64,000 nucleotides of DNA from Hortaea werneckii. Lineage: Eukaryota; Ascomycota; Dothideomycetes; Mycosphaerellales; Teratosphaeriaceae. Under the pieces are notes generated by a model that ran no database searches, was not told where the DNA came from, and was given only the letters and a program-made list of their open reading frames with translations. Position numbers and translations under genes: made by a program. This document shows positions 9,745 through 20,891 of this stretch, piece after piece; positions within the stretch are counted from its first letter, which is position 1; each line of letters starts with the position of its first letter. The DNA lies in contig JBAOKB010000143.1 in the NCBI GenBank assembly GCA_037044905.1, positions 1 to 64,000 on the forward strand. The letters are read 5' to 3'.

Positions 9745-10607
9745 AGCATGAAATCCAATAATAGAGAAATCATTTTCTTGCAAGCGGACACTGCTCTTCA
9801 AAGTTCTTCAAAAATACCTAACCCTCCACTCCTGAAACGCCATTGTGTGTCCTATAACCCTCTTAACAGAATTTCCAACGTTATGCAAAATGTTCTCTAG
9901 AACCTCCTCACGGCAACACACACCTTTTACTTTCCTTGAACTGTAATCCTGCGGGAAATCACCGAGGAGATCTTGCGGTAAGACTTAGAAACGCAACGAA
10001 AAGCTTTACAATCTCTTTGGCCAAAATGTTATAACCAGAGTGTAGATGAGACCTCAAGTGACCCGTATTGCCGATCAGGGAGTGGTCGAAATCAGCCCGG
10101 GGTCTCTTGGCAAACTTCACAGCATACAGCCGATCACCTGCCCTCGAAGAATCGTCGCACTCTAGCGGCGAGCATGGAGGCCCAGCAAAGGCGGCGGACG
10201 AGTCAAGCATCGACTCGATTAAGACCTTGCACCTGACTGCCGGCAAGCACTGTCGCATCCTAATTGAGCAACGCTGCGCTGCAGTTGATGGGCAAGACGA
10301 TTCCACTTTCTAGAGTTCTTAACGTGATTTAGACCAATAGAAATAAGCATATTGTTTATCAAGTCTTTACGCTAGACTCGGGTGTGTGCGATGATCTGCG
10401 TTGCGGTCTAGATTGCTACAAACGTGGCGTGAGTATATCATGACCGTCTCGTGGGGGCGGGGAAAAGCCAAACGTCCATGTGATGTTTGCCTAGCAGTGG
10501 CACCACCCTGCTTTTACGTCTATATAGAGAGCACTTCAGCTCCCTTAGGACCGCTTCGTCTTCCAGTCCAGGCCTTCTCCATCGATTCATATCTTCAGAC
10601 ATCTGCA
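9745..10607. other. Gap between amidase and cupin genes
   Basis: No supported gene. An antisense ORF at 9959-10306 has no recognisable features and its reverse is open too, so it is not called. The right end holds the cupin promoter with a TATA box at about 10521. Confidence 0.5.
10521..10528 (+). promoter_or_regulatory. TATA box of the cupin gene
   Basis: TATATAGA lies 80-87 bp upstream of the cupin ATG and is followed by a C/T-rich leader, a common layout in fungal promoters. It also argues that the gene starts at 10608 and not at the earlier in-frame codon. Confidence 0.5.
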
Positions 10608-10961
10608 ATGCCACAAGTGCAACACGTCAATTTTGAGGATGCGGTCGCGAAGACCTGCGGAAGCATTAAGATGCAGGTCGCGACTCTTAGTGGTGCGACT
10701 GGCACCAAGACTACGATTCCTCCCAACGGTTCGTGGTCAAGAGATTTGAAATCGCTGGCAGGGACAGACAGCTGTCGAAAAGCACACGTTGGTGTGCTGC
10801 TCCAAGGCCGAATGGGTGTGCGAATGGACGACGGGAACGAGGTAACGATCAACGCCAACGAATTCTTCATTGTGCCGCCAGGTCACGATGCCTGGTGCAT
10901 GGGAAGTGAAGACGCAGTTCTTATCGAACTCAGCGAAGGAAGCAATAGATTCTCAGTCTAG
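10608..10961 (+). CDS. Small cupin-domain protein
   Basis: 117 aa, single exon, ATG at 10608. The frame is open upstream to about 10401, but that part contains the TATA box and reads as non-coding. Seen: a cupin-like beta pattern with HVGVLLQGRMGVRMDDG (motif 1, only one of the usual two histidines) and NEFFIVPPGHDAWCMG (motif 2). Small stand-alone cupins bind metals or small ligands and include enzymes and sensors; nothing here shows which. It shares orientation with the upstream amidase and faces the transporter downstream, so a joint catabolic role is possible but unproven. Confidence 0.65.
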   Translation: MPQVQHVNFEDAVAKTCGSIKMQVATLSGATGTKTTIPPNGSWSRDLKSLAGTDSCRKAHVGVLLQGRMGVRMDDGNEVTINANEFFIVPPGHDAWCMGSEDAVLIELSEGSNRFSV

Positions 10962-11920
10962 CTGACCGGCGCGACGGAATTCGGCTATCATGATTGAAGG
11001 CGCTGGTTGGCGGCCAAGGTCCGTGTAATCTGTACGAGCGACATGGCCCTAAGGTACCGCAGTTCGGTCGTTGAATTGGTGTCGAATTTGAGTTTCTTGT
11101 ATTGCAGCTATTGAACTTGAACGAGTAAGGAATCTTGTACTTATATTTGTGCCCTTTTCGACCCGACTATTTTGCCAATATGCTCGCGAAGTATAGGGTT
11201 TCGCCCTTCAGTGCGAGATGCTCATAAACTTTCAAGCAAGGATGTATCAAATGATGATATTTGTGTTGCCCTCTAGAATCTTTGCATTTACCCCGTTCGC
11301 TGATATATCTGAACACCTTTTCCTCCTGGACGATGAACCAGAACTTGCATACGATGACATCGTCTCTTCCTCCGTTGTTTGCGAATCTGCAGCCACTTCA
11401 GGAAATATACGCACAGGCTCAGTTACACGCGGCTCTCTCAACGCCAAGCGAACGTGGTTTGAGGCAGCGGAGTCCCAAGGGCAAGGGCAGCCGAAGGGCA
11501 GCACAGTCTCGCTGGATGTAAATATGACACATCCAGGTTTGAAGCACCCGGATGTCGTGCTGCTTGTGGGGCTGCTACCGCCTGTCGGGGTTGAGAGTTT
11601 CGTAGAGAGCAGTCATGCCTTGCTTTGGCTGGGTTAGATGCTATCAGAAATAATGTGAATATGCAGCGCATGGAGACTTGTAGCTAACTATTGGAAACAT
11701 TCCCGCTCTTCCATACAGAAGTGCGTTAGGAATAATAAAACCGTTATTGAGAAGATCGAGAAGCTACTCAAGAAGACGATGGCGAGCTCCGGGTTCGTCC
11801 AGCTGCCCAGTCTTTAGCCCGACAATGCATGTGCAGACACAAGTGCGAGGTGAGCAACGGATCGAGACCAGCAGAGCGTATTCTGCAACAGCGCTGCAAG
11901 ATTTCCAGTGTTCCATCGGC
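10962..11920. other. Gap between cupin and transporter genes
   Basis: No supported gene. The ORF at 11218-11637 has an irregular translation and is not called. The gap contains copy A of a short dispersed repeat (11467-11525). Both flanking genes end here (convergent), so it holds two 3' regions. Confidence 0.5.
11467..11525. repeat. Dispersed repeat, copy A
   Basis: Matches copy B at 14824-14901 in the same orientation, including the shared blocks GGGCAAGGGCAGCC and GCAGCACAG plus CGCTGGAT. Copy B has about 20 extra bases in the middle. The two copies flank the transporter gene. Likely relics of a mobile element, type unknown. Confidence 0.55.
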
Positions 11921-13904
11921 CTACTTTACTGGAGACTGGCCATTCATTCCAAGTCTACCTTGATTCGCAAGCATTTGCATTACTTGCTGTTCTTCCTCGC
12001 CTGTGTTATCGTTGAAAGCATCGTCAACTTGTTCTAATGTCTTGCCTTTTGTCTGTATTGAACTCTGTAAGCCCTGCTCTCAAGGGTAGTCATTGTTTGG
12101 GTAAAGGATAGACCTCACCTCTGGAACTAAGAAGAAAGCCCACACTGCAGCCATCGCACAGAAGATTGTGAAGAAGACATATGTGCCATAGCCAATCTGT
12201 TCAAACATGGGCGGCACAGCGATACCGCTCATCGATTGAGTCAGTTGGACGCCGCACCGCAGACGAGACAGTAGGGTACTTACATGACAAAATTCGACAG
12301 CCAGGTCGTTGCGACCGCCAAACCGACGCCCTTGGATCGGATACTAACAGGAAAGACTTCCGGTGGCAAAGACCAGCCAAGAGGAGAGTAGCTGGCGCCG
12401 AATATCGTAATAAACAGGAATGCGAAGGCAACGCATGCCCATCCAGCTGACTCGTTGTTGTCCCAATTACCCGCGTAGGTACCAACAAGTGCAGATATGA
12501 TGAGATAGCAACCCATATTTCCGAGAGCGCCATATATGGCCAGCGGCCTCCGGCCCCAGCTGTCGATCAGAGCAAAGGCGATGACCACGCCTACAAGTTG
12601 GAAACAGTTGAACACTCCCGACAGAATCAGGGACATCTCCTCGGATTGACCAATATTTCGGAACAAAGTTGGCGCATAGTAAATGAAGGCGTTCACTAAC
12701 GCGGAAGCCTTGTCAGTCCTTTCCCTGCTTGCTGGGCTTGTGGTCGCCCTGACTTAATCGTTGAATTGGAAGACTCACCGCCTTGGAACTGCTGAAAGAA
12801 CATTACCCCAGCTCCAGCCGCTGTACGTCGCCACCGCTTCTTGTGAAAAAGGTCTGCCCACTGCGCCAACTCGAGCTTCAGCCCGCCCGGCTGCAGGCCA
12901 GGATGTCTGCGCTCTTGTACGGCAGTTTGAAAAGCGACCTCAGCAAGTATCCCATGGTACTCTGTCTGAACGCGTTCATCACACTCAGGTAGTCTGCGCA
13001 ATTTACAAAGAGATGCAAGGCTCTCGCCGGTGCGGCCTTTCATTGCTAGCCAGCGAGGAGAATAAGGGTAGAACTGTATCATGGTACCAAGAATAGTAGC
13101 CGAGACCAATTGAAGGCCAAAAGGGACACGCCATGCTGCAGAGCTCTGGATATCTTTGCACGCGTAGGAGATCCAGTAAGATATAATGACACCGGACACG
13201 ATAGAGACGGACTCCAGAACCAACAAAGTGCCGCTTTAGATGACATGTTAGCTAACGAGCAAAGACACATGTGTTTGATCAGTCTTACCGCAGGTTCGGT
13301 GGCGAAACCTCTGAGATATACTGCAGACCCTTCAGTCAGATTGACAGGCTCTTCATCGTGGGAAGGCGTTTGCACTGACCATTGGAGCTCCAAGAGCGAG
13401 CGTGCCGGTACCCAAGCCACCTATTGCGCGACCAGCTACCAAAGTGCCATAGTCATGGGCGGCTGTCATCATGATACCACCGATGTTAAACAGAATGGCG
13501 CTGACAAGCAGCGCTGTCTTCCTCGACCATCTATCCATGATGTATGGAAAGAACCAGCATCCAACAAAACAGCCGAGGAGCAACATTGCCGTCATAAAGC
13601 TCTTTCCGAACGCTGTTGCGGCTCGTGGTATGACAGCATGGAATTGTGGAAGGACGTTGATAATAGAAATCACGCCTTGGTCGTAGCCGAAGGAGAAGCC
13701 GCCTAGTGAAGCCAGCAAAGCAGTAGACAGGATGTAGGGGCCCGAGGAGAAAATCCCTCGTACGCCGTTTCGTCCGTACGCGACGTCGCCAGCGAGCTTG
13801 GTGACGGATTGGTCCAGAGGATATTCGGCACCAGATGTCATGGCTCCGCGGTCCTCCACTTTGATGTCGTCCTCATCCGTAGCATTCAATTTTGGGGCGG
13901 ACAT
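11921..13904 (-). CDS. MFS sugar transporter
   Basis: Six exons, written 5' to 3' on the minus strand: 13904-13380, 13320-13289, 13233-12779, 12695-12284, 12227-12119 and 12052-11921. They sum to 554 aa with consistent phases and GT-AG introns. Sugar-porter motifs are seen: DRWSRK after TM2, GRAIGGLGTGTLALGAPM joined across an intron to YISEVSPPNLRG, SPRWLAMKGR, FFQQFQG joined to VNAFIYYAP, DSWGRRPL, and the C-terminal PE joined to TKGKTLE signature. Twelve membrane segments are expected, with both ends cytosolic. Known: the family moves hexoses, pentoses, disaccharides or related compounds by proton symport or uniport; the substrate is not readable. It is convergent with the cupin gene and is flanked by two copies of a dispersed repeat. 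Confidence 0.9.
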
Positions 13905-15378
13905 CGCGAATGACTGTCACCAACAATTGAAGCCGTATGATCTTCTGGTATCGAAGCGAAGTTGGAAATGTAGAATTGCTTCCAATTGTTCAAAGATGCC
14001 TATGCAGCTGGAAGAAACAAGACCCTCGAAGTCAACGGGAGAGAATAAGCAAGATCCAACATTTTGCACTTCTAAGCCTGCCGTCTCTTTATGGCTTTGA
14101 GGCACTCGAGTGTATGGCTTCAGAAGCCCTAGGCGGCATATAGATGATGTGCATACCAATGATGTCGCGTCGTCGAAGGTGTCGCCAAGAGATTGGTATC
14201 TCTTACCTATTCGTACCATTTCGGTAAGTTGAGCTGTGGCAAGTTTGCCTGCCTATTCCGGAGCTTGGCATTCCTGCATTTTACGGCTGTACGATCTTAG
14301 AAGGTATTTTACCAGAACTCCTGGGGTCGAGGACTGCTAGCAGACTCGCAGATCTTGAGCAAGTCCAGATTTTCTAGTACGGTAAGTGCTGTAAGTGACT
14401 TGAACGTCGAACCTACTAAGGTATGTCCTACCTCGACTTCCCCCGGCGTCAAGACGGCCCTCAACACCGCAAGTCGCGTTTAGGTTCAACCTTCCGTGAA
14501 AGCTCACCCCCAAATGATTAAAAAGTACAAGATGGTACGCTCTTTTTGAGATCTGCGCTAGGTAGGCTGATCCGGTTGCCGTGCTCGTGAGACACTCATA
14601 TGTACTATACTTGGCCTGTCTTTGCTTGCCTTCATGGCTCAACTTCTAAAGGTCAAGGAGGCTCAAAGCCGAGTCCGGACGTTCGCATGCATTGCTTACC
14701 CTAATCGGACGCGAGCCTGTCAGTAGAGTCTCCACGTCACATTTTACGTTTCGACAATTGTCTGGTTCTCTGTTGACCGCCCGAGTGCTAGTCCGGGGTT
14801 TTGTCGACGACGAGTAAGCAAAAGCGGAGCCCCACGGGCAAGGGCAGCCGGGCGCGACCCATTGTATCACCTAAGCAGCACAGCTTCGCTGGATTTGAAT
14901 GTGGAAGTTCGAAACGATGCATGGAGATTGAGCTCAAAGTTGCAGTTCCATTCCCTACCCGGTAAAAAGCAATAGTGTTGTCTAGATTGGACGGGCCCGC
15001 AAGCCATGCCCTTCTACGCAGCACACGCAGCAATTGAAGCAAGTTCGGTACGTACACATACCGCATCTGCCCATGGAGTAGAAAGCTAACTAGATATTGA
15101 GAACCTCTTTCAACGAGTCGCCCTAGCAGGTACTCGCCCGAGGGCCTTAAGCTCGTTAAATTCTCGATTTTCGTTAACTCTGTGCGAATAACTACATCCC
15201 AGAGGATAGCCTTGCTCGCAGCATGCCTGCGAATCTTCTCTGACGTTCCTGCATCTCCACACAGGATTCGTGAATTCACACTTCGACTGCCATGCCATGC
15301 ATACGCTGTTTGCAAAACGCCATACAATCAATGTGCTTTTAATTTGACATGCTTTTTGGTTCCAACCAACTCAGCCAT
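13905..15378. other. Gene-poor gap between transporter and C9-methyltransferase
   Basis: About 1.5 kb. Its left part is the transporter's 5' flank and its right end the 3' side of the methyltransferase. Open frames at 14646-15331 overlap each other on the same strand in different frames and show no domain. Copy B of the dispersed repeat lies at 14824-14901. Confidence 0.5.
14824..14901. repeat. Dispersed repeat, copy B
   Basis: Second copy of the element described at 11467-11525, with a 20-bp central insertion. Similarity may continue to the right (AATGTGGAAG... then GCATGGAGA against AATGTGAATA... and GCATGGAGA near 11653-11672), but it is patchy. Confidence 0.55.
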
Positions 15379-17078
15379 TTACTTAGCCACCGGGAAAGTG
15401 GCGTGTCCAGCCGCTTCACTGGCTTGAAGAGCGCCCTTAAGACCGAAGGCGTTGTCGATGCCTTCGATACGGTGTGTGGAGTTGATGTTCTTGACAAGGG
15501 TGATCTGGTAGCAAGTTGCGCTACCCTGGCGGGAGATGATGGTGCTGTAGGCGAGGAAGTATTCCCAGATCTAACAAGAGTTAGCAAGACCGTATGAAAA
15601 GCGATAACAGAACAGCATGAATAACTCACCCTGAACCACCGCTCGCCGTATTTGGCAGTCACCTTCTCCTTGTTGGCCATCCAATTCCTGTACCATCGCC
15701 AAAGCGTCGCAGAGTAGTGCACACCAATCGTATCAACACCCTTCACTTCAAAACCAGCACCCTCAAGCGCGTCAATGAAGTAGCCAAGTGGGGTTGAGGC
15801 ATCCGCGCCGGGGAAGATGTACTTGTTCATGAAAAGACCCCAGATCAGGTCCTCATACTGCCAGCTCTTCCGGAGTCCGGAATATTGCATCAAGCAGACT
15901 CCATCATCGTTGAGCATGTCGTGTACTTGACGCAGGAAGGTGCTTAAGTGACGCACACCGACGTGCTCAACCATCTCAAGACTGGTGATCTTGTCGTATC
16001 CGCCCTCTGGAACCTGAATGTCGCGGTAGTCTGAGCAGAGAATGCGGCTCTGCTCTTCGGGAATACCCACGCGACGCATACCGGCATTGCCCCAAGCAGT
16101 CTGGTTGCGGCCCAGAGTGACACCGGTAACGTTGGCGCCGTAGTTGGCAGAAGCGAACTTGGCCAGTGTACCCCAGCCGCAGCCAATGTCGAGCATCTTC
16201 TCACCCTGCTTGAGGCCGATCTTCTCGCAGACAATAGCAAGCTTGTTGTCCTGTAGCTGCTCAAGCGACTCTTCCTTGTTGATGTCGGAGATGACGCCCG
16301 AAGTGTAGATCATACGGGGGCCGAGGAACCAACCGTAGAAGTCATCACCGCGATCGTAGTGGTCACGGACCTGCTCCTCATCCTGCGAGCGGGTGTGCAT
16401 GATGACTTCGGGCATCATGCCAGTCAGGAAGAACCAGAAGAGGGAGAGGGTGAAGCGGAAGTTGGCCCAGTCATGACGGTACTCGAGCACCTCAAGCATG
16501 TCGCCCTTGACGTCTACCTCGCCTGCGAAGTACATCTCGTGGAAGGTCTCCATAGGGATGCGGTTCTTGCCCCTGTACTTGATCTGATCGCTCTCTTTAC
16601 GGAAAGTGAGGTAGGACTCAATAGGGGCACCACGATAGCGGGCCTTCTCGTTCATGCGGGGAGACATGCCGGAGGCAACAGTCCAGAAGACCATGAGGAT
16701 GGGGATGGCGGTGAGGATGGCGAAGAAGAGCCATGTTATGAGGCCACCATTGAGCTTCCAAGCGAAGTAGCCGGGGATGATGGCGAGGAGGGTGATGAGG
16801 AAGTAGTTGTTGAAGGTGTCGCTGCCGGGGCCGTCGGCGGGGAGGGGAGCATTCTTGATGGCGGGATACTACAGCAGTGGCGGTGGTCAGAAGGTGCACC
16901 ATGGTATGGTTTGTATGTACGGACACGTGATCGTGCCACTGGCTCAATATGAAAGGAAGTTGCTGCCTACGCTGGTGGTGCGGACGCCGGATTCCATGGA
17001 CTCCGGTGCCTGGGCAGGAGCGGCCGGGGTGTCGACGAAGTGGAAGGACTCCTCGGACACGGGCTTCTCGGTCGACAT
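15379..17078 (-). CDS. MTS1: Sphingolipid C9-methyltransferase
   Basis: Three exons, 5' to 3': 17078-16971, 16868-15630 and 15570-15379, encoding 512 aa. The first donor is GTAGGC. Seen: MSTEKPVSEE N-terminus, two adjacent hydrophobic segments in the stretch LLAIIPGYF to FFAILTAIPIL, a cyclopropane-fatty-acid-synthase-like methyltransferase core with SAM motif MLDIGCGWGTLA, the sequence DHYDRGDDFYGWFLGPRMIYTSG, and a C-terminal tail ending ATFPVAK. Known: this fungal-specific ER enzyme adds a methyl group from SAM to C9 of the sphingoid base of glucosylceramide, which affects membrane order, growth and virulence in several fungi. Length and layout fit the family (about 500-520 aa). It is divergent from the F-box gene. 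Bacterial-type cyclopropane synthases are the alternative, but the N-terminal membrane pair and length favour C9-MT. Confidence 0.9.
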
Positions 17079-17692
17079 GGCGGTGGCGGTGGTGGTGGTG
17101 GTGGGAAGTCAAGCTCACATGCAACTGCAAATGCACAGCTGGAACTTTTGCTCTTTATACGTATGCCCGGACGCGGCCAATAATGCACTCGCCGTATATT
17201 TCGACGTGGGGCCACGGAGCCAATCCGGCCCCTTGGACCCTGACGTTTCATGCAGGTACCCTCACTTGCCTCACCACCTGCACCGGGACTCCCCGTTGCT
17301 CTGACCGCCGGCGATCAATGCGCATCTCCTACTACGACCTAGTACTGTAGCATCAGGCAACAGCTTTCCAGACAACCGACTCGTAGACTGACTTCAAGCG
17401 CATCCACTACAGGCTACAAGCCACCGCCAGTCCAATCGTGCGGCTCCGTACTCCCCCGCTCTCCGTCTGCCAAGGATACGACTCGGTCGCCATCCGCAGG
17501 CAACGAAGCAACCATTTGGACGGGACTGTGCAGGTGGTGCATCCAATATAAGTCTCCAGTAGACAGTCCATTGCTCCCTATTACTACCTTAAGACCTTAT
17601 CGTTCGCACTTGATACAGCTCACTCTGGGTTCCACAAAGTGCAGCGCCGTTGTACACCTGACCCCCGCCTCGGCGGACTTTATACAGCTACC
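17079..17692. promoter_or_regulatory. Divergent promoter, C9-methyltransferase / F-box gene
   Basis: 614 bp between two start codons pointing apart. A CCACC run just upstream of the methyltransferase ATG (17084-17103 on the plus strand as GTGGTGG) is its likely leader. No ORF of interest. Confidence 0.55.
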
Positions 17693-20609
17693 ATGGGCGG
17701 GTGGGACTACTATTGTTTCCTCTGCAATGCAGGTTTCGACGTGTACATTGACGACTTAGACGATGAACAGAACGATGGTCGTCCTGATCTGGATGCCCAA
17801 CAACCCGACCGTCCTAATATGAGGCAGCTTTTCCCCCGAGAGCTGGTCGAGCCACGCCTACAATGGCTTACCAAGTTCAGGACTATTGGAGTGAACCGCA
17901 AAGCAGTCGGCATTAAGCAATGTTATCTCTCCGGACCTGCCACTTCCGCGGTATACGGCGACGCTTCGATTGATTTTGGCGATCATCCCAATGCCCAAGG
18001 CCGCGGAGAGAACTTCCCAGGCAACGTGACGTGCTATATGAGTGCGGACGGTGGTGAAGATGATGGCGACCTACCGATCCATGAAAGTTGCCTGACTGTG
18101 CTCTGTGAAGCCTTTGCCCAGGCCCAAGGCATAAAACAGCGTTGGACAGTAGATTGCTCAAACGTCGCTGTCCCCTTTGATCTGGACACTTTATTCACGG
18201 CCCTAGCCCCTCTTCGCCAGCCTTGTCAAAGCTTTCTGAACTTAACGCACGAATGGGAACCCGACCAGTATTTTGACCTGGATTGGGATCGGATGGTCAG
18301 TTGCAGAGCCATGGGCCGTTTATCCATTTGCAGTAGCTTACAAGAGAAAAGCTTCATTACCTAGATCCGCTTGAATTCGACGATAAAGACGTACAAGCCG
18401 AAGCAGGTCGTGCTGTCCCGTTAGGGCCCCATTCAGGCCGCCAAGAGGTCAGCCAGATTCAATTGCAACAGGGAGACTGGTTTCAAAACTTGCCTGAAGA
18501 GCTCACGGTGGCTATCGCTGATTTCTTGCCTGAGAAAGATCTAGCTTCGATGATGCTTGCTTCTCGCGCAGCATACGGCGCAACACGATCGCAAAGTTTC
18601 TGGAAGCGCCGTCTACAACAAGACGCCCCATGGTACTGGGAGGCGTTCAGTACCAGCTCTCCAAGCGTCATCAACAGCTACGAAAAAGAGTACCAAAAGG
18701 TCATGATGCAAGCACGCAGACCCGTGGAGCTTGCCAAGCGCAATCAGCATGTTTCTGGCTTGGCGAATAGAAGACGAATCTGGGAAGTATCGCAACAGGT
18801 CCTCGAGATGTATGCGAAGATATGTCCCCTGCATCCGAACACCACCGCGAAAAGCTCAAGTGAACTCAAGAAGAGGCTTGTTCTCACTATTTCGCTCGAG
18901 TCGCTGATCAGAAGGAGAGCGGGCATGATGCCAGTGTACAATTCTTCTTTCAGACAGCCGCTGACATGTCCTTGGAAAAGTCTGTGCTTTTCTTCTGGAG
19001 GAAGAAGGCATTAGGTGGAATATCGGTGAGAGTTGGCGACAACATCCTCTCCTTCGGTGATTGCGCTACGCCTGAAGAAGCCTCTAATATTCTGGAGCTC
19101 AGTGCGGACGACTGGCTGGAGAAGGTCACTTTGAATATCTCGATTAACAGCAGCAGCTGGCAAGATGCTCGATACAATACGACAAAGACTACATACGACC
19201 ACTTTGTAAGCGGTATCACATGTCACACGTTATCCGGCAATGAGCACCACTTTGGAGAAACAAGCGGCTGCAAGCGATTGCTTGAGCCTCGTCCCGGTCA
19301 CGGCATTGTTGGCATTAGGACAGACTGGGTAGAAAGAAGAATTACACGTATCGGCATTTTCGAACATGCAGCTGGCCTTACCACATTTCGTCCGTCCAAT
19401 GATACGAAGCGCCTGGAGTTCCTTTGGAGAGACCAACTTCCTTCGCAAAGCCTTCGCTTCCGTGACTATGTGACGGGCTACTGGACGGCACAGACAGCCT
19501 GGGACCTTGCACCCATGCAACCTCTGCTCTTCGGTACAAACGAGCTTGACCTTTCAACCGTCACCGGCTTTGCAGCTTCGCGGGACTTGAGGTGCTTCGA
19601 GGTCCATCGTAGCGATGGGTCGAAAGAGCGTATCGGTGACTCCACTAGCTCTGTGAAGCTTATGCGGATCGATGGTCCAGGTGGTGAACGCATCAGCAGC
19701 GTTAGTGTAGTCGTCGGCGCACTACCTGTAGGGCTAGTCATGATCAGCAATCGCGGTCGCCGAATGGTCTTCGGCAAGTCCAACGACAATTCAGTCATTC
19801 CATACACACCCGAAACAGGCTTCGGACTGGCTGGAATTTACTGCAGCTTCGCATACAACTCGAATCCGACCGAACAACTAAGCTCACTGGGTCTAGTCTT
19901 TTCGCCAGACATGGCTCCAGCAGCGCTTGACGATGCAGGTCTTGCAGACCCAGGCGGACTGTCATGGGAACCGCAGGCACCACCAGCTTCTTGGCGCCCT
20001 TCCGGCCCGCTGTACGGCAGTCAGCACAACGGGTGTGTTCTGAAAGCCTTGGACTTCTCACGCCCTGTGAGAAAGATCGCAGGCCTACTAGCAGCGCCAG
20101 CCTGGCTCGATATCATCGAATTAGGCGGGTTCACCGTTCATTACAGCGAAAGTTCGTCTTTAGATCGGGTATCAGTATTCGGCATGACCTCCGAAGTCTG
20201 GCCCACGCACCCTGAAGCAACAATCCAAGACCTCCGGAACCTGAAGAGACATGATCGGATGTCGATGATGCTAGGCCGCAAAGAGTCTGATCCCGCTGTA
20301 GCCCATGTAGCTTCGGACGAAGAGGCGCTGGCCCAGCCATCTACGTGGGATTTAGGAGAGGATGGCGAAAAGATTGTCGCTGTCACGGTATGGGCTGGTG
20401 ACTTCCTAAACGGCCTTCAGTTCCATTCGGAGAGCGGCAAGAGTAGTCCCCGCTGGGGCGCCTGCGGTGGTGAGCCCGCCGGCCAAATCAGTGTTGATCA
20501 TGATTCTCGAATTGTTGGAGCGAAAATTTTCCTTGGATGCCAACGCTTAGGTTTTACTGCATGCTCTGATGTGCCGCAGGCCATCCAGGCAATGATCATC
20601 GGAGAGTGA
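17693..20609 (+). CDS. F-box protein with CxxC N-terminus and beta-rich C-terminus
   Basis: ATG at 17693 (MGGWDYYCFLC). Exon 1 ends at 18295 before GTCAGT; a phase-0 acceptor gives exon 2 from 18352. Exon 2 holds the F-box (about 18480-18585: NLPEELTVAIADFLPEKDL). The frame then changes before the long 3' ORF that runs to 20609. One intron that fits donor, acceptor and phase is 18810-18934 (GTATGC to CCAG), but others fit and a frameshift is not excluded. Total about 910-950 aa. The C-terminal half has repeated GI-x-V-R-x-G and VTVWAG...LQFHSESG stretches that suggest jacalin-like beta-prism repeats (inference). Known: F-box proteins recruit substrates to SCF ubiquitin ligases. Large families of such proteins with CxxC starts occur in Dothideomycetes; the target is unknown. 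Confidence 0.75.
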
Positions 20610-20891
20610 GACGCAAGGCAAGAGAGCGACTGGGTGGACTGGGACCACAGGACCACCTTCCAAGGGCGACCATGTACACGGCGTCTGAAGGAATTCAAAA
20701 AAGCAGCGATGACAGCTGGCGAACCGAGTACGAGAAGAAGCAAGAAAAGCGTTTGGCGAATGATAGATGGCAACGAGTTTCGCTGGTTTGGACAGCTGTC
20801 CTGCATTCGTACGTATAGAACGCCTGAAAGGCTTGCGCGTGAAATGTAACTACACCGATGGATGCCACCTGTCAAAAAGAAGAAATCTACC

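Noticed and set aside
11218..11637. 139-codon ORF between cupin and transporter genes
   Set aside because: Shows no domain and runs through the dispersed repeat copy A; the reverse strand is also open.
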